In this document: positions 30,034-38,600 of the stretch, one piece after another
Numbering within the stretch: position 1 is the stretch's first letter
How the letters are laid out: the number at the start of each line of letters is the position of its first letter
Assembly (NCBI GenBank): GCA_015069575.1
Contig: SVIH01000012.1
Location: 1-64,000 of the forward strand
Length of the DNA: 64,000 bases
Direction of reading: 5' to 3'
Source: Clostridiales bacterium
GTDB taxonomy: Bacteria > Bacillota > Clostridia > Christensenellales > QALW01
The notes under the pieces: model-generated
What the model was told of the DNA's origin: nothing
Database searches by the model: none
Seen by the model: the letters and a program-made list of their open reading frames with translations, nothing else
Made by a program: the position numbers and the translations under genes

Positions 30034-30934
30034 TCCTTAATTCCCAGCCACCGCTTTGGTATATAACTTTTGCTTTGTTATCTTTAAACGTTGCATTTTC
30101 AGAAAGTATTAATCCGCTTTGTTTGTCCCACGTGCTATAAGGCGAATTTGCAATAATAGCCTGTCCTTTTGCTTCGCTGATAGATGCGCTACCGCACACT
30201 TTGCTGATAGATGCGCTATCGCACACTTTGCTGATAGATGCGCTATCGCACACATAGCTGATAGATGCGCTACCGTACACTTTGCTGATAGATGCGCTAT
30301 CGCACACATAGCTGATAGATGCGCTACCGCACACTTCGCTGATAGATGCGCTATCGCACACTTTGCTGATAGATGCGCTACCGTACACTTCGCTGATAGA
30401 TGCGCTATCGCACACTTTGCTGATAGATGCGCTACCGCACACTTTGCTGATAGATGCGCTACCGTACACTTCGCTGATAGATGCGCTACCGCACACTTCG
30501 CTGATAGATGCGCTATCGCACACTTTGCTGATAGATGCGCTACCGTACACATAGCTGATAGATGCGCTACCGCACACTTCAACATTCTTACAGTCTTTAA
30601 TATAGTGGTTCTTGCCACTATCAATTTTTAATCCGTCAATGCCAATATGTATATGCTCTTTCGCCCATTCCTTAACAGCAGTAATCATTCTGCTTTTTTC
30701 GTATTCTTCCACAAACCAATCGGGGCGAATATCCTGGTCTACCTTAAACGTCCATCCGTCAATATCTGAAAACGCATCATCATTTTTCGGGTATAATTCC
30801 GCACGAACAAAAAGCCTTTCGGCATTTGTTCTGTTGTCCTCTATGCCTAACTCGTTTAACATATCGGTATGACTGTCATAATCGGGTATAAATACCCTGT
30901 CCTTTAAAATAATTGCTGATTTGAATTTACACAT
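30026..30934 (-). CDS. Phage repeat protein with nonapeptide SASIS-x-V-[CY]-[GD] repeats (beta-helix-like)
   Basis: 15 contiguous 9-aa repeats flanked by unique N- and C-terminal sequence. Confidence 0.8.
   Translation of the reverse strand: MCKFKSAIILKDRVFIPDYDSHTDMLNELGIEDNRTNAERLFVRAELYPKNDDAFSDIDGWTFKVDQDIRPDWFVEEYEKSRMITAVKEWAKEHIHIGIDGLKIDSGKNHYIKDCKNVEVCGSASISYVYGSASISKVCDSASISEVCGSASISEVYGSASISKVCGSASISKVCDSASISEVYGSASISKVCDSASISEVCGSASISYVCDSASISKVYGSASISYVCDSASISKVCDSASISKVCGSASISEAKGQAIIANSPYSTWDKQSGLILSENATFKDNKAKVIYQSGGWELRSV
30176..30580 (-). repeat. 27-bp in-frame tandem repeat x15
   Basis: gatagatgcgctaccgcacacttcgct-type units, no spacers. Confidence 0.9.
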
Positions 30935-30968
30935 TTTCTTTCCTTTTCCTTTAAATTTTCATTTTTTT

Positions 30969-31373
30969 CGCAAGCATACCCGAACCCACCGCTTGAATTA
31001 TTAAAAGTTTTCTGATATAATGTTTTTGCCGAATGGCACAAGAAAGGTTGATGACATATTGTCAGAATTTTTGAATGTGCCCGTTCCTGAAGGTAACAAA
31101 TGATGCTATCGGCACTTAAACATCTGCAGTCCCGTTCTGCATAAGTGATTTTGCTTAAAAAGAAGCAAGAGGGAGGATTCCTTTTGTGAGAAACGGGATA
31201 TAATGTTCTCACCATAGAACCACTTATATTCCTTATCTCTGCATTAAGTTTCAGGTAAACAAAAACGGGAGATAATGTCCGTAAACCTCTACGGGCATTT
31301 TTCTTTTGCATCAAAATTTCTTCGTGATAATAGATACAGTAGTTCAAGTAAAATGGGCTCGGGTATGCTTGCG
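30969..31373 (-). ncRNA. Candidate structured RNA closed by a 20-bp terminal helix
   Basis: 30969-30988 CGCAAGCATACCCGAACCCA vs inverted 31354-31373 TGGGCTCGGGTATGCTTGCG; further inverted 30992-30997/31343-31348; internal hairpins and complementary loops. Confidence 0.6.
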
Positions 31374-31379
31374 GTGATT

Positions 31380-31396
31380 GTTGACACTTTGTCAAC
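31380..31396. promoter_or_regulatory. Putative repressor operator GTTGACACTTTGTCAAC
   Basis: Palindrome matching GTTGAC-N-GTCAAC at 31632-31650. Confidence 0.55.
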
Positions 31397-31604
31397 CTCT
31401 TGTGCAAAAAAAACACTTTATTACTTCGCCTTTCGGGATTTTTAAGACAGTGCATAGCTTCTCTATTTCAGAAACAGTCCAATCATTTTTGCCATTTATT
31501 TTTGAATTAAACGACGTTAGCGAAATGCCCATAATTCTTGCACATTTTGATTGTGTTAATCCATTTTGAACAAGTCTTTTCTTTATTTCCGTTGTATTTG
31601 TCAA
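31392..31604 (-). CDS. Cro-like HTH regulator
   Basis: KKRLVQNGLTQSKCARIMGISLTSFNSKINGKNDWTVSEIEKLC. Confidence 0.8.
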   Translation of the reverse strand: MTNTTEIKKRLVQNGLTQSKCARIMGISLTSFNSKINGKNDWTVSEIEKLCTVLKIPKGEVIKCFFCTRG

Positions 31605-31631
31605 TTATATCACCTCTCTTTTTATATATTT

Positions 31632-31650
31632 GGTTGACTTTCTGTCAACC
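31632..31650. promoter_or_regulatory. Putative repressor operator GGTTGACTTTCTGTCAACC
   Basis: 7-bp-arm palindrome in cro/CI intergenic region; half sites near 31681 and 31725. Confidence 0.65.
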
Positions 31651-31763
31651 ACACCACCAATAATAGCATAGCGTTTCCTTGTTGTCAACTCTTTTTTTAA
31701 AAAAATGAAAAAATTTTTTAAAAAGTTGACAAAACAGAAATTTAGTGATATATTTTTTATGAG

Positions 31764-32399
31764 GTGATTGTATTGTCAATCTATAACAGAATAAAGCAAA
31801 AACGAATTGAATTAGGAATGACTCAACAAGACCTTGCTGAAAAGGTTGGCTTAAAGACAAAAGGTGCTATAAGCCGAATTGAATCAGGCGATAGAGATAT
31901 AAACCAAAGGCAAGTAATTGATTTTGCAAAAGCTTTGCACACGACTCCTGCATATTTAATGGGATGGGAAGAAGAGGCAAATTCAATTGGTGTATTTTTA
32001 AATTATCCTATATATAAAGCCCCGTTATACGAATCTGTATCCGCAGGTTTTGGCGCATATGCTAATGATTTAATTGTTGATTATATACCCATATTTGTAG
32101 GTTGTGAAAACGAAGCAAAAAAAACTTTGTGCATTCGCGTATCTGGTGACAGTATGTTTCCAAAGATTGAAGAAGGCGATATTATTCAGGTCAATACAGA
32201 CGAAGAGGTTAAAAACGGAGACATCGCCGTATTACTAATAGATAATGAAGAAGGCGTTGTTAAAAAAATTATTATTGGTAATAACTTTATTGAACTGCAC
32301 TCTTTCAATCCAATGTATCCGGTACGAAAATTTATAGGTACAGAGATATCAAGATTAAAAATTGTCGGAAAAGTTAAAAAGGTTATAAAAAGCTTTTGA
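31764..32399 (+). CDS. CI/LexA-like repressor (HTH + S24 peptidase)
   Basis: MTQQDLAEKVGLKTKGAISRIESGDRDI; SGDSMFPKIEEGDIIQVN. Confidence 0.9.
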   Translation: MIVLSIYNRIKQKRIELGMTQQDLAEKVGLKTKGAISRIESGDRDINQRQVIDFAKALHTTPAYLMGWEEEANSIGVFLNYPIYKAPLYESVSAGFGAYANDLIVDYIPIFVGCENEAKKTLCIRVSGDSMFPKIEEGDIIQVNTDEEVKNGDIAVLLIDNEEGVVKKIIIGNNFIELHSFNPMYPVRKFIGTEISRLKIVGKVKKVIKSF

Positions 32400-33049
32400 T
32401 TTTCAAAAGGCAGGTATTGATTATGAAAGTATATGAATATGATAAATGTTCTGTTTTAGTTTCTGACGAAGATTACAAGTTTCTAATAGGTTTAGACGAA
32501 TCACTAAAAAGAGCAAGACACGGTGTTGAGATTTACGAGAACGACCCTACGCTTACAAATTACAGGGAGCAATTATTGTCTTTGCTATGGCAAAAACAAA
32601 TTTCAAAAATTAAATATAATAGTGAATTAAAGAAAATACCAAATCGCATTGCATTTATACAAAACAACTATAATTCTTTTAAAAACATAATTTCTCGCAA
32701 CGAGGAAGAAAAAGAACTTATCCTAAACAAATACAAAAAAGGTTCGTTTTTATATTGGGATTCCGGGCTTCTTTCTCGGTTCAGAGTTAGTTATGATGAT
32801 TTATTAAGACTAAGAGAAATTGATATAGAATTAGAAAAAGCTCGCAAATTAGACAACTCGGCATATGAAATTGCCGCTTTAAACGACGAAAAACAAAGAA
32901 TATACAAAAAGCTATTACCAAAAGGGAAATCCTTACACCATTATGATGCAGGGGAAACGCAGCTTGACCATTTGCATGTATTTTTAATAGCTTTTGGTTG
33001 TTTCTTTTTATTTGTGTTGCTTTTGATATGGGCCGCTGGGGCTAACTAA
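32396..33049 (+). CDS. Hypothetical lysogeny-module protein with C-terminal TM
   Basis: Charged coiled region then LDHLHVFLIAFGCFFLFVLLLIWAAG. Confidence 0.6.
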   Translation: MIFKRQVLIMKVYEYDKCSVLVSDEDYKFLIGLDESLKRARHGVEIYENDPTLTNYREQLLSLLWQKQISKIKYNSELKKIPNRIAFIQNNYNSFKNIISRNEEEKELILNKYKKGSFLYWDSGLLSRFRVSYDDLLRLREIDIELEKARKLDNSAYEIAALNDEKQRIYKKLLPKGKSLHHYDAGETQLDHLHVFLIAFGCFFLFVLLLIWAAGAN

Positions 33050-33159
33050 ATAAAAACATACAAATTCACAAAACAAATAACCACTAACGTTAAACATTTC
33101 TATGTTTGTACGGTTGAGTTAGGTTTTAAAAACAATTTTATAAAAAGGAAATAGTAATT

Positions 33160-33339
33160 ATGGAAAAATTTTTTGTTATTATAAAAGCTTTTTCGCCCGG
33201 ATTAGCAGCATTTTTTATTTCTTATTATATTATGAGTACGCCAATGCATTGGATTCTAAAAGGAATAATTGTGTTTGGTATAATAGCTGTTTTTTTAATA
33301 TATACTTTTCATCCTGATAGACCGCACGATGAAGAATAA
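33160..33339 (+). CDS. Small two-TM membrane protein
   Basis: MEKFFVIIKAFSPGLAAFFISYYIMSTPMHWILKGIIVFGIIAVFLIYTFHPDRPHDEE; RBS aaaaggaaat. Confidence 0.5.
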   Translation: MEKFFVIIKAFSPGLAAFFISYYIMSTPMHWILKGIIVFGIIAVFLIYTFHPDRPHDEE

Positions 33340-33384
33340 AAAAGCGCGAATATGTAGCGAAAAATAATAAAAGGGATTGATATT

Positions 33385-33573
33385 ATGAAAAAAGTTTTAA
33401 GAATTATTGGTATTATACTTATTGCATTACAAGTTCTTTCTTTGTTTGGCGCAGGTGCATCAATTACAGAATATTTTTCTGCAGGCTTGTTTGGTTTAAT
33501 GTTTTTGTTTGGATATTTTTTGCCCGGTATTATTGGAGTATTACTTATTATATTTTCTCGCAATAAAAAATAA
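33385..33573 (+). CDS. Small membrane protein
   Basis: Hydrophobic 62-aa ORF with RBS. Confidence 0.6.
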   Translation: MKKVLRIIGIILIALQVLSLFGAGASITEYFSAGLFGLMFLFGYFLPGIIGVLLIIFSRNKK

Positions 33574-33575
33574 TA

Positions 33576-34592
33576 ATGAAAACATATAAATATACAAAAC
33601 AAATAACCATAAACGGCAAGCGCAAGGTGTTCCGTGCCGATAGTCAAAGGGAACTAAATAAAAAAATACTCGCTTATCAGGGCGAGCAGGAAAAAGGAAA
33701 AATCTTCTCAGACGTTGCGGAAGAATGGAAAGAAGAACATTGGAAGCACCTTGCTTTTAATTCTACAAAAAATTATAACGGCGCCTTTAAACGAATTATC
33801 AATGAATTTTCAAACAAGCTTATAAAAGATATAGAGCCTTTGGATATTGACCGTTATTTGAAAAAGATGGCATCGCAACAGTTCGCAAAAAAAACCATAA
33901 GCAATACGAGATGTGTTTTGAATATGATATTCACGCACGCAGTAATTCAAGGCTATATTAAATTTAATCCTTGCACGTGTATATCCGTAACACAAGGCAA
34001 ACCAACGGAACGAAGACGAGCATTAACACAACAAGAAATTGACGCCATTATTGCAAACAAGGATATTGAGTTCGGCTTATACCCGTATTTTTTGCTTTTA
34101 ACCGGGATGCGCCCAAGTGAGCCTTTGGCATTAACAGGTGCGGATATTGATTTAAAGAAAATGACCATAACCGTTAACAAAAGCGTTTATTGGGATAATC
34201 ATTCGCAACCACAAGTAAAAAAGCCAAAGACGGAAGCGGGTAATCGCAAATGTTTAATACTTGCACCGTTAAAACCGTATCTTGATATTAAGAACAGTGA
34301 TTTATTGTTTGGCATTGACGGTAAGATAATGACAAAAACACAGTACGATACCCTATGGGATGCTTACCGCAAACAAACAGGGCTTGGGATTACCCCATAT
34401 CAATTAAGGCATACATATTCAACAATTTGCAAAAAAGCAGGAATTGGTGTTAAGGATGCGCAACACTTAATGGGACACGCAAATTATGCCACTACAATGG
34501 ATATTTACACGCATTACGATGACGAAGCATTTGCATCAAACAAAACTCTCTTGGAGCAGTATATACACGAAAAATACACACCCAACGATTAA
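33576..34592 (+). CDS. int: Phage tyrosine integrase
   Basis: LTGMRPSEPLALTGADID; YQLRHTYSTICKKAGIGVKDAQHLMGHANYATTMDIYTH. Confidence 0.95.
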   Translation: MKTYKYTKQITINGKRKVFRADSQRELNKKILAYQGEQEKGKIFSDVAEEWKEEHWKHLAFNSTKNYNGAFKRIINEFSNKLIKDIEPLDIDRYLKKMASQQFAKKTISNTRCVLNMIFTHAVIQGYIKFNPCTCISVTQGKPTERRRALTQQEIDAIIANKDIEFGLYPYFLLLTGMRPSEPLALTGADIDLKKMTITVNKSVYWDNHSQPQVKKPKTEAGNRKCLILAPLKPYLDIKNSDLLFGIDGKIMTKTQYDTLWDAYRKQTGLGITPYQLRHTYSTICKKAGIGVKDAQHLMGHANYATTMDIYTHYDDEAFASNKTLLEQYIHEKYTPND

Positions 34593-34618
34593 AATGCCGA
34601 TAAATTCTGACTTTTTAT

Positions 34619-34647
34619 AGAGTTCAAATCTCTCTGTCTCCGCCAAA
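34619..34647 (+). other. Prophage attachment site (attR): tRNA(Ser)-like 3' tail
   Basis: agagttcaaatctctctgtctccgcca = T-arm/acceptor/CCA end, no 5' half present, adjacent to int. Confidence 0.6.
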
Positions 34648-34880
34648 CAAAAAGACACTGCTTTTGCAGTGTTTTTTTGTTTTACAGGGTATTGTGTGTT
34701 TTGAACACGAGCGCCGGTTCCGGCGGGAGTGAAAACTCAGAGCGCACCCAGTGGGTGATGAAGCGATGAGTTTTCAGTGCAGTGGTCAAAATCTGCAACG
34801 ACCGTTTACGTGAGTGCCCGCAGATTTTGGGTACCACAAGGGAGCGACATAGTCGGGAAAATCTCTCTGTCTCCGCCAAA
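34648..34880 (+). repeat. tRNA-tail-associated structured repeat, copy A (233-bp period, tail duplicated at far end)
   Basis: aaatctctctgtctccgccaaa at 34626-34647 and 34859-34880; internal inverted repeats. Confidence 0.75.
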
Positions 34881-34954
34881 GAATAACCGTAATCTTGATA
34901 CAAGGTTGCGGTTATTTTCTTTTTATGGTACAATGGAGAAAAGGCGGTGATTAG

Positions 34955-35329
34955 ATGAGTTTGGTGCAAGAATATTTTGTGTTAGTAAATGAAGTGGTTT
35001 CTTATAGGGAAACTGTATATGATGGTGCCACCGCAGAAGTACACAATCGCAAAGTAAAAAGAATGAGTGCAATTGCGTCGGAAATTGAACATAAATTTCC
35101 CGAACTAAAAAACGAATTTTATGAATTGCTAGCAAATGAAAACAAAGAAATCCGCCTTTGGGTTGCACACCATATTCTTGAGCATATGAACTATGAGCGT
35201 TCTTTTAGAAAAACCGCATTAAAGGAAATCCGTAGTATGGCGCGGACGGATAAAACGGCGTATGGCTTTGGTGAAAAAGTATGGTTAAAGGAGTGGTATA
35301 AATCCCATCCGAAGGACAGATGGATCTAA
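34955..35329 (+). CDS. Small HEAT-like / DUF2019-like protein
   Basis: ANENKEIRLWVAHHILEHM. Confidence 0.55.
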   Translation: MSLVQEYFVLVNEVVSYRETVYDGATAEVHNRKVKRMSAIASEIEHKFPELKNEFYELLANENKEIRLWVAHHILEHMNYERSFRKTALKEIRSMARTDKTAYGFGEKVWLKEWYKSHPKDRWI

Positions 35330-35335
35330 ATGCCC

Positions 35336-35427
35336 CCCCCTTAAACCCAATTTGCACCCCCTTGACAAGAAATGCACCCCCTAAAATGATTTTGCACCCC
35401 CTAACTTCAAAAGGGGGTGCATTTGTA
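35336..35427. repeat. TGCACCCCCT repeat cluster (direct copies plus one inverted)
   Basis: tttgcacccccttgacaagaaatgcaccccctaaaatgattttgcaccccctaacttcaaaagggggtgcattt. Confidence 0.7.
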
Positions 35428-35451
35428 TTAAAATTAGGGTGAGTCTTCAAA

Positions 35452-35545
35452 CAAAAAGACACTGCTTTTGCAGTGTTTTTTTGTTTTACAGGGTATTGTG
35501 TGTTTTGAATACGAGCGCCGGTTCCGGCGGGAGTGAAAACTCAGA
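35452..35545 (+). repeat. tRNA-tail-associated structured repeat, copy B (3'-truncated)
   Basis: acaaaaagacactgcttttgcagtg...ggcgggagtgaaaactcaga matches copies A and C, then diverges. Confidence 0.8.
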
Positions 35546-35756
35546 ACTAAAGACACTATTGAAATCTAAACCCTCAAGTTCAGGCTCAATGGTTTTTTTA
35601 TCATAAAACCCAGTATATTTTCAAGACATTTTCTTCTTCCTTTTGTCCGGGAGTTTTGTATGATAAAAACTCTGGCTGCATGAAGATTTTTCTCTACGGC
35701 TATTATGTTTTGAAAAGTGGTAGAAAAAGTCACAATTATATGCTATAATATCTTTG

Positions 35757-35868
35757 TAGAAAATTTCCCGGTGCGGTTACAGGAAGCATCAGCCCACCCG
35801 AGAATTGAACACGGACGAGGATGAAAGCCTATAACTTGCAAAAAAGTTATGGGCTTTTGCGTTTTTTA
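35757..35868 (+). ncRNA. Candidate small structured RNA, copy 1
   Basis: Extended -10 tgctataat at 35741-35749; conserved TTTCCCGGTGCGGTTACAGG..CCCACCCGAGAAT; terminator hairpin gcctataactt..aagttatgggctttt. Confidence 0.65.
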
Positions 35869-35901
35869 TAAGGAATTACAGCGTGCTCAATCGTATAATA
35901 A

Positions 35902-36495
35902 TTGAAGGGGTCAGGCGTGACCCAGAATTTAGGAGGAAAATCTATGGATTACGGTGCAAGTAGCTACCGCCGTTTCCTTGATGGTGATGAAAGCGCCTTT
36001 GACGAGATTATGAAGGACTTGTTTCGCGGACTTGTCTTCTTCATTGATCGCTATGTGCACGATACCCACGCAGCCGAGGATATTGCGATCGATACCTTTT
36101 CAGATTTGGTCGTTCATAGACATCGGTATAACTTCAAGGTGACGCTAAAAACCTATCTGTATATGGTCGGTAGGTCCCGTGCCCTCGACTACATAAAGCA
36201 CCGCAAAGTCATCGACATTGTAGAGCTTTCTGAGGCGCAGAATCTTTCCAATGATGGCCAAACCCTTGAGGAAATGGTCCTTGCAGACCAACGCAAACGA
36301 GCGGTGAATACTGCCATTGCAAAGCTGCCGGAGGATATGCGTGTAGCGGTGCACCTCATATATTTTGAAGAAATGACATATGAGGAAGCCGCCAAGGTTA
36401 TGAAGAAAAACCGTAAGCAAGTGGATAATCTTTTGTATCGTGCTAAAAAGGAACTTTGCATTATTCTTGGAAAGGATGATGAGCTGTTATTATGA
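35902..36495 (+). CDS. ECF RNA polymerase sigma factor
   Basis: DTHAAEDIAIDTFSDLVVHRHRYNFKVTLKTYLYMVGRSRALDYIKHRK; sigma-4 HTH MTYEEAAKVMKKNRKQVDNLLYRAKKEL. Confidence 0.9.
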   Translation: MKGSGVTQNLGGKSMDYGASSYRRFLDGDESAFDEIMKDLFRGLVFFIDRYVHDTHAAEDIAIDTFSDLVVHRHRYNFKVTLKTYLYMVGRSRALDYIKHRKVIDIVELSEAQNLSNDGQTLEEMVLADQRKRAVNTAIAKLPEDMRVAVHLIYFEEMTYEEAAKVMKKNRKQVDNLLYRAKKELCIILGKDDELLL

Positions 36496-37172
36496 GAGAA
36501 TTAAACGAATGTAAGGCGGAAGTATTTCGCCGCAGTAACAATAGAATAAAGGAACGTAGAAGAAAATTCAACCGTGTCCTTGCACTCTGTGTCCCGTTGT
36601 GTCTGATACTAACCGTTTTCTCGGTTGCGATTCTCCCGGCAATGATGCCGGCAGGTGCAGGAGAAAAAGGTTATTATATGTACGGCACTGAGCATGACGG
36701 TAACGGTAATCGCAGTGACATGAATGGTGCGGTCAATACCGACATGCCGGATAACCTATCTTTTTCTCTAACGTGGAACATCTATGGCATCAGCTCCTAC
36801 GACAGTGCTACCGGTAGGTTGGTAAAAACTACAAATGCGACCAACCCTGAAGACTATGTAACCACGCTTCATCTCGATGGTGCGCAGCTGTTTGAGATTT
36901 GGGAGCTTCTTTTGGAGTTGGATATTAAGACCTATCCGGATGAATACGATCCTCATGGGGATCTTACTTCTTTACCGTCTATGACTTTGATCCTCACACT
37001 TCGAGACGGTGATCATGTTAAGACTGTTCGAGCGGAGGATATTGCACTATCCTATAAATCTAATGATCCTAAGGGACAAAAGTTCCTTGATACCTGTAAA
37101 GGCATTCAGGATATTCTGACCGCAACTGAGCAATGGAAGGCACTTCCCGCATATGAATTCTTCTACTATTAA
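36492..37172 (+). CDS. Single-TM protein, probable anti-sigma/regulatory partner
   Basis: Overlaps the sigma factor stop (ATGA); TM after a basic N-terminus; extracytoplasmic domain. Confidence 0.55.
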   Translation: MRELNECKAEVFRRSNNRIKERRRKFNRVLALCVPLCLILTVFSVAILPAMMPAGAGEKGYYMYGTEHDGNGNRSDMNGAVNTDMPDNLSFSLTWNIYGISSYDSATGRLVKTTNATNPEDYVTTLHLDGAQLFEIWELLLELDIKTYPDEYDPHGDLTSLPSMTLILTLRDGDHVKTVRAEDIALSYKSNDPKGQKFLDTCKGIQDILTATEQWKALPAYEFFYY

Positions 37173-37180
37173 GAGGAGAA

Positions 37181-38440
37181 ATGACAATGAAAAAGACACA
37201 CATTAGTTTAATAATTGTAAGTTTGCTTCTTGTTTGTACAATGGCTGTTAACTTGACCGGTTGCACGATGGAGGTACAAGCAAAGGACCTGATGGAAGGC
37301 ATCACGCCTAATAATGTGAATGCTCTGGATGATCTCAGTTCGCAAAACGCAAATGTTACCGATTTTGCGATCCGCTTGTTCAAGACAAGTGCGGAAAGTG
37401 GCAAGAACACGTTGATTTCTCCCTTGTCGGTACTGTGTGCTTTGGCAATGACCGCAAATGGAGCAGAAGAGGAAACTTTAGCACAGATGGAAGAAGTTCT
37501 CGGTATGACCACCGAAAAACTTAATCTGTATCTGTACAGTTATATGAAGAATTTGCCCCGGAGTGATAAGTATAAGCTGAGTGTTGCCAATTCCATTTGG
37601 TTTGCCGAGGATAAACGCTTCACGGTCAATCAGGATTTTCTGCAGACCAATGCCGATTACTACGGTGCAGATATTTACAAAGCACCGTTTAATAAGCAGA
37701 CTTTAAGGGATATCAATAATTGGGTGAAGCAGAATACCGACGGAATGATTCCGGATATCCTGGATGAGATCCCTGAAGATGCGATCATGTATTTGGTAAA
37801 TGCTCTGGCTTTTGAAGCTGAATGGCAAGAGATCTACGAGAAAAATCAGGTGCGCGAGGGCAAGTTCACTAAGGAGAACGGCACAAAACAGAACGTTGAG
37901 TTTATGTATAGTACAGATGCTACCTATCTTGCGGATGAAAAGGCTACCGGCTTTATGAAAAAGTATAATGGCGGTAAGTACGCATTTGTTGCTATGCTTC
38001 CCAATGGAGAAATTACGGTTTCCGAGTATATTGAATCCCTGAACGGCGAATCCCTGAATGCTCTGCTTACTAATCCCCAGTATGCAACGGTTCATACCTC
38101 CATTCCAAAGTTTGAAACAGAGTATGACGTAGAGATGTCCGAGATTCTGAAATCTATGGGAATGACGGACGCATTTGACGTAGAAAGTGCGAATTTCTCC
38201 GAATTGGGAACTTACGAGGACATGAATATCTTTATTGGCCACGTTCTCCATAAGACCTTCATTTCCGTTGGAGAAAAGGGAACAAAGGCCGGTGCAGCTA
38301 CCGTTGTTGAAATGAAGTGCGGCAGCGCCATGCCCATAGATCCAAAGCAAGTATATCTTGACAGACCGTTTGTATATATGCTCGTGGACTGTGAGAACAA
38401 TATTCCGTTCTTTATCGGAACGATGATGGATGTAAATTAA
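37181..38440 (+). CDS. Serpin-family lipoprotein
   Basis: Lipobox VNLTGC; serpin core LISPLSVLCALAMTANGAEEETLAQM; hinge GEKGTKAGAATVVEM; YLDRPFVYMLVD. Confidence 0.95.
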   Translation: MTMKKTHISLIIVSLLLVCTMAVNLTGCTMEVQAKDLMEGITPNNVNALDDLSSQNANVTDFAIRLFKTSAESGKNTLISPLSVLCALAMTANGAEEETLAQMEEVLGMTTEKLNLYLYSYMKNLPRSDKYKLSVANSIWFAEDKRFTVNQDFLQTNADYYGADIYKAPFNKQTLRDINNWVKQNTDGMIPDILDEIPEDAIMYLVNALAFEAEWQEIYEKNQVREGKFTKENGTKQNVEFMYSTDATYLADEKATGFMKKYNGGKYAFVAMLPNGEITVSEYIESLNGESLNALLTNPQYATVHTSIPKFETEYDVEMSEILKSMGMTDAFDVESANFSELGTYEDMNIFIGHVLHKTFISVGEKGTKAGAATVVEMKCGSAMPIDPKQVYLDRPFVYMLVDCENNIPFFIGTMMDVN

Positions 38441-38485
38441 CATTTTTACATTGAATTATACAAAAAATTCTGCTATAATGTTCTC

Positions 38486-38600
38486 GTAAATTAGATTTCC
38501 CGGTGTGGTTATAGGATATCGACCCACCCGAGAATAATATTGAGGATTATATTGATACGCCCATAGCTTTTATGGAAGTTATGGGCGTATTTTGCTTTTT
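38486..38600 (+). ncRNA. Candidate small structured RNA, copy 2
   Basis: Promoter TTGAAT-N17-TATAAT (38451-38479); TTTCCCGGTGTGGTTATAGG..CCCACCCGAGAAT; terminator tacgcccatagctt..aagttatgggcgtatttt. Confidence 0.7.

Noticed and set aside
30176-30580. CRISPR array
   Set aside because: Units are contiguous, 27 bp, in frame, with no unique spacers and no cas genes.
30109-30631. 170-171 aa ORFs on both strands over the SASIS repeat
   Set aside because: 27-bp repeats without stops stay open in several frames; only the 30026-30934 frame continues into unique sequence and fits the operon.
30904-31455. 183-aa minus-strand ORF
   Set aside because: Overlaps cro and covers the inverted-repeat element; composition is not protein-like.
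34682-34969. Pair of 'paralogous' minus-strand ORFs (also 38894-39130)
   Set aside because: They are translations of the tRNA-tail repeat; substitutions preserve base pairs rather than amino acids.
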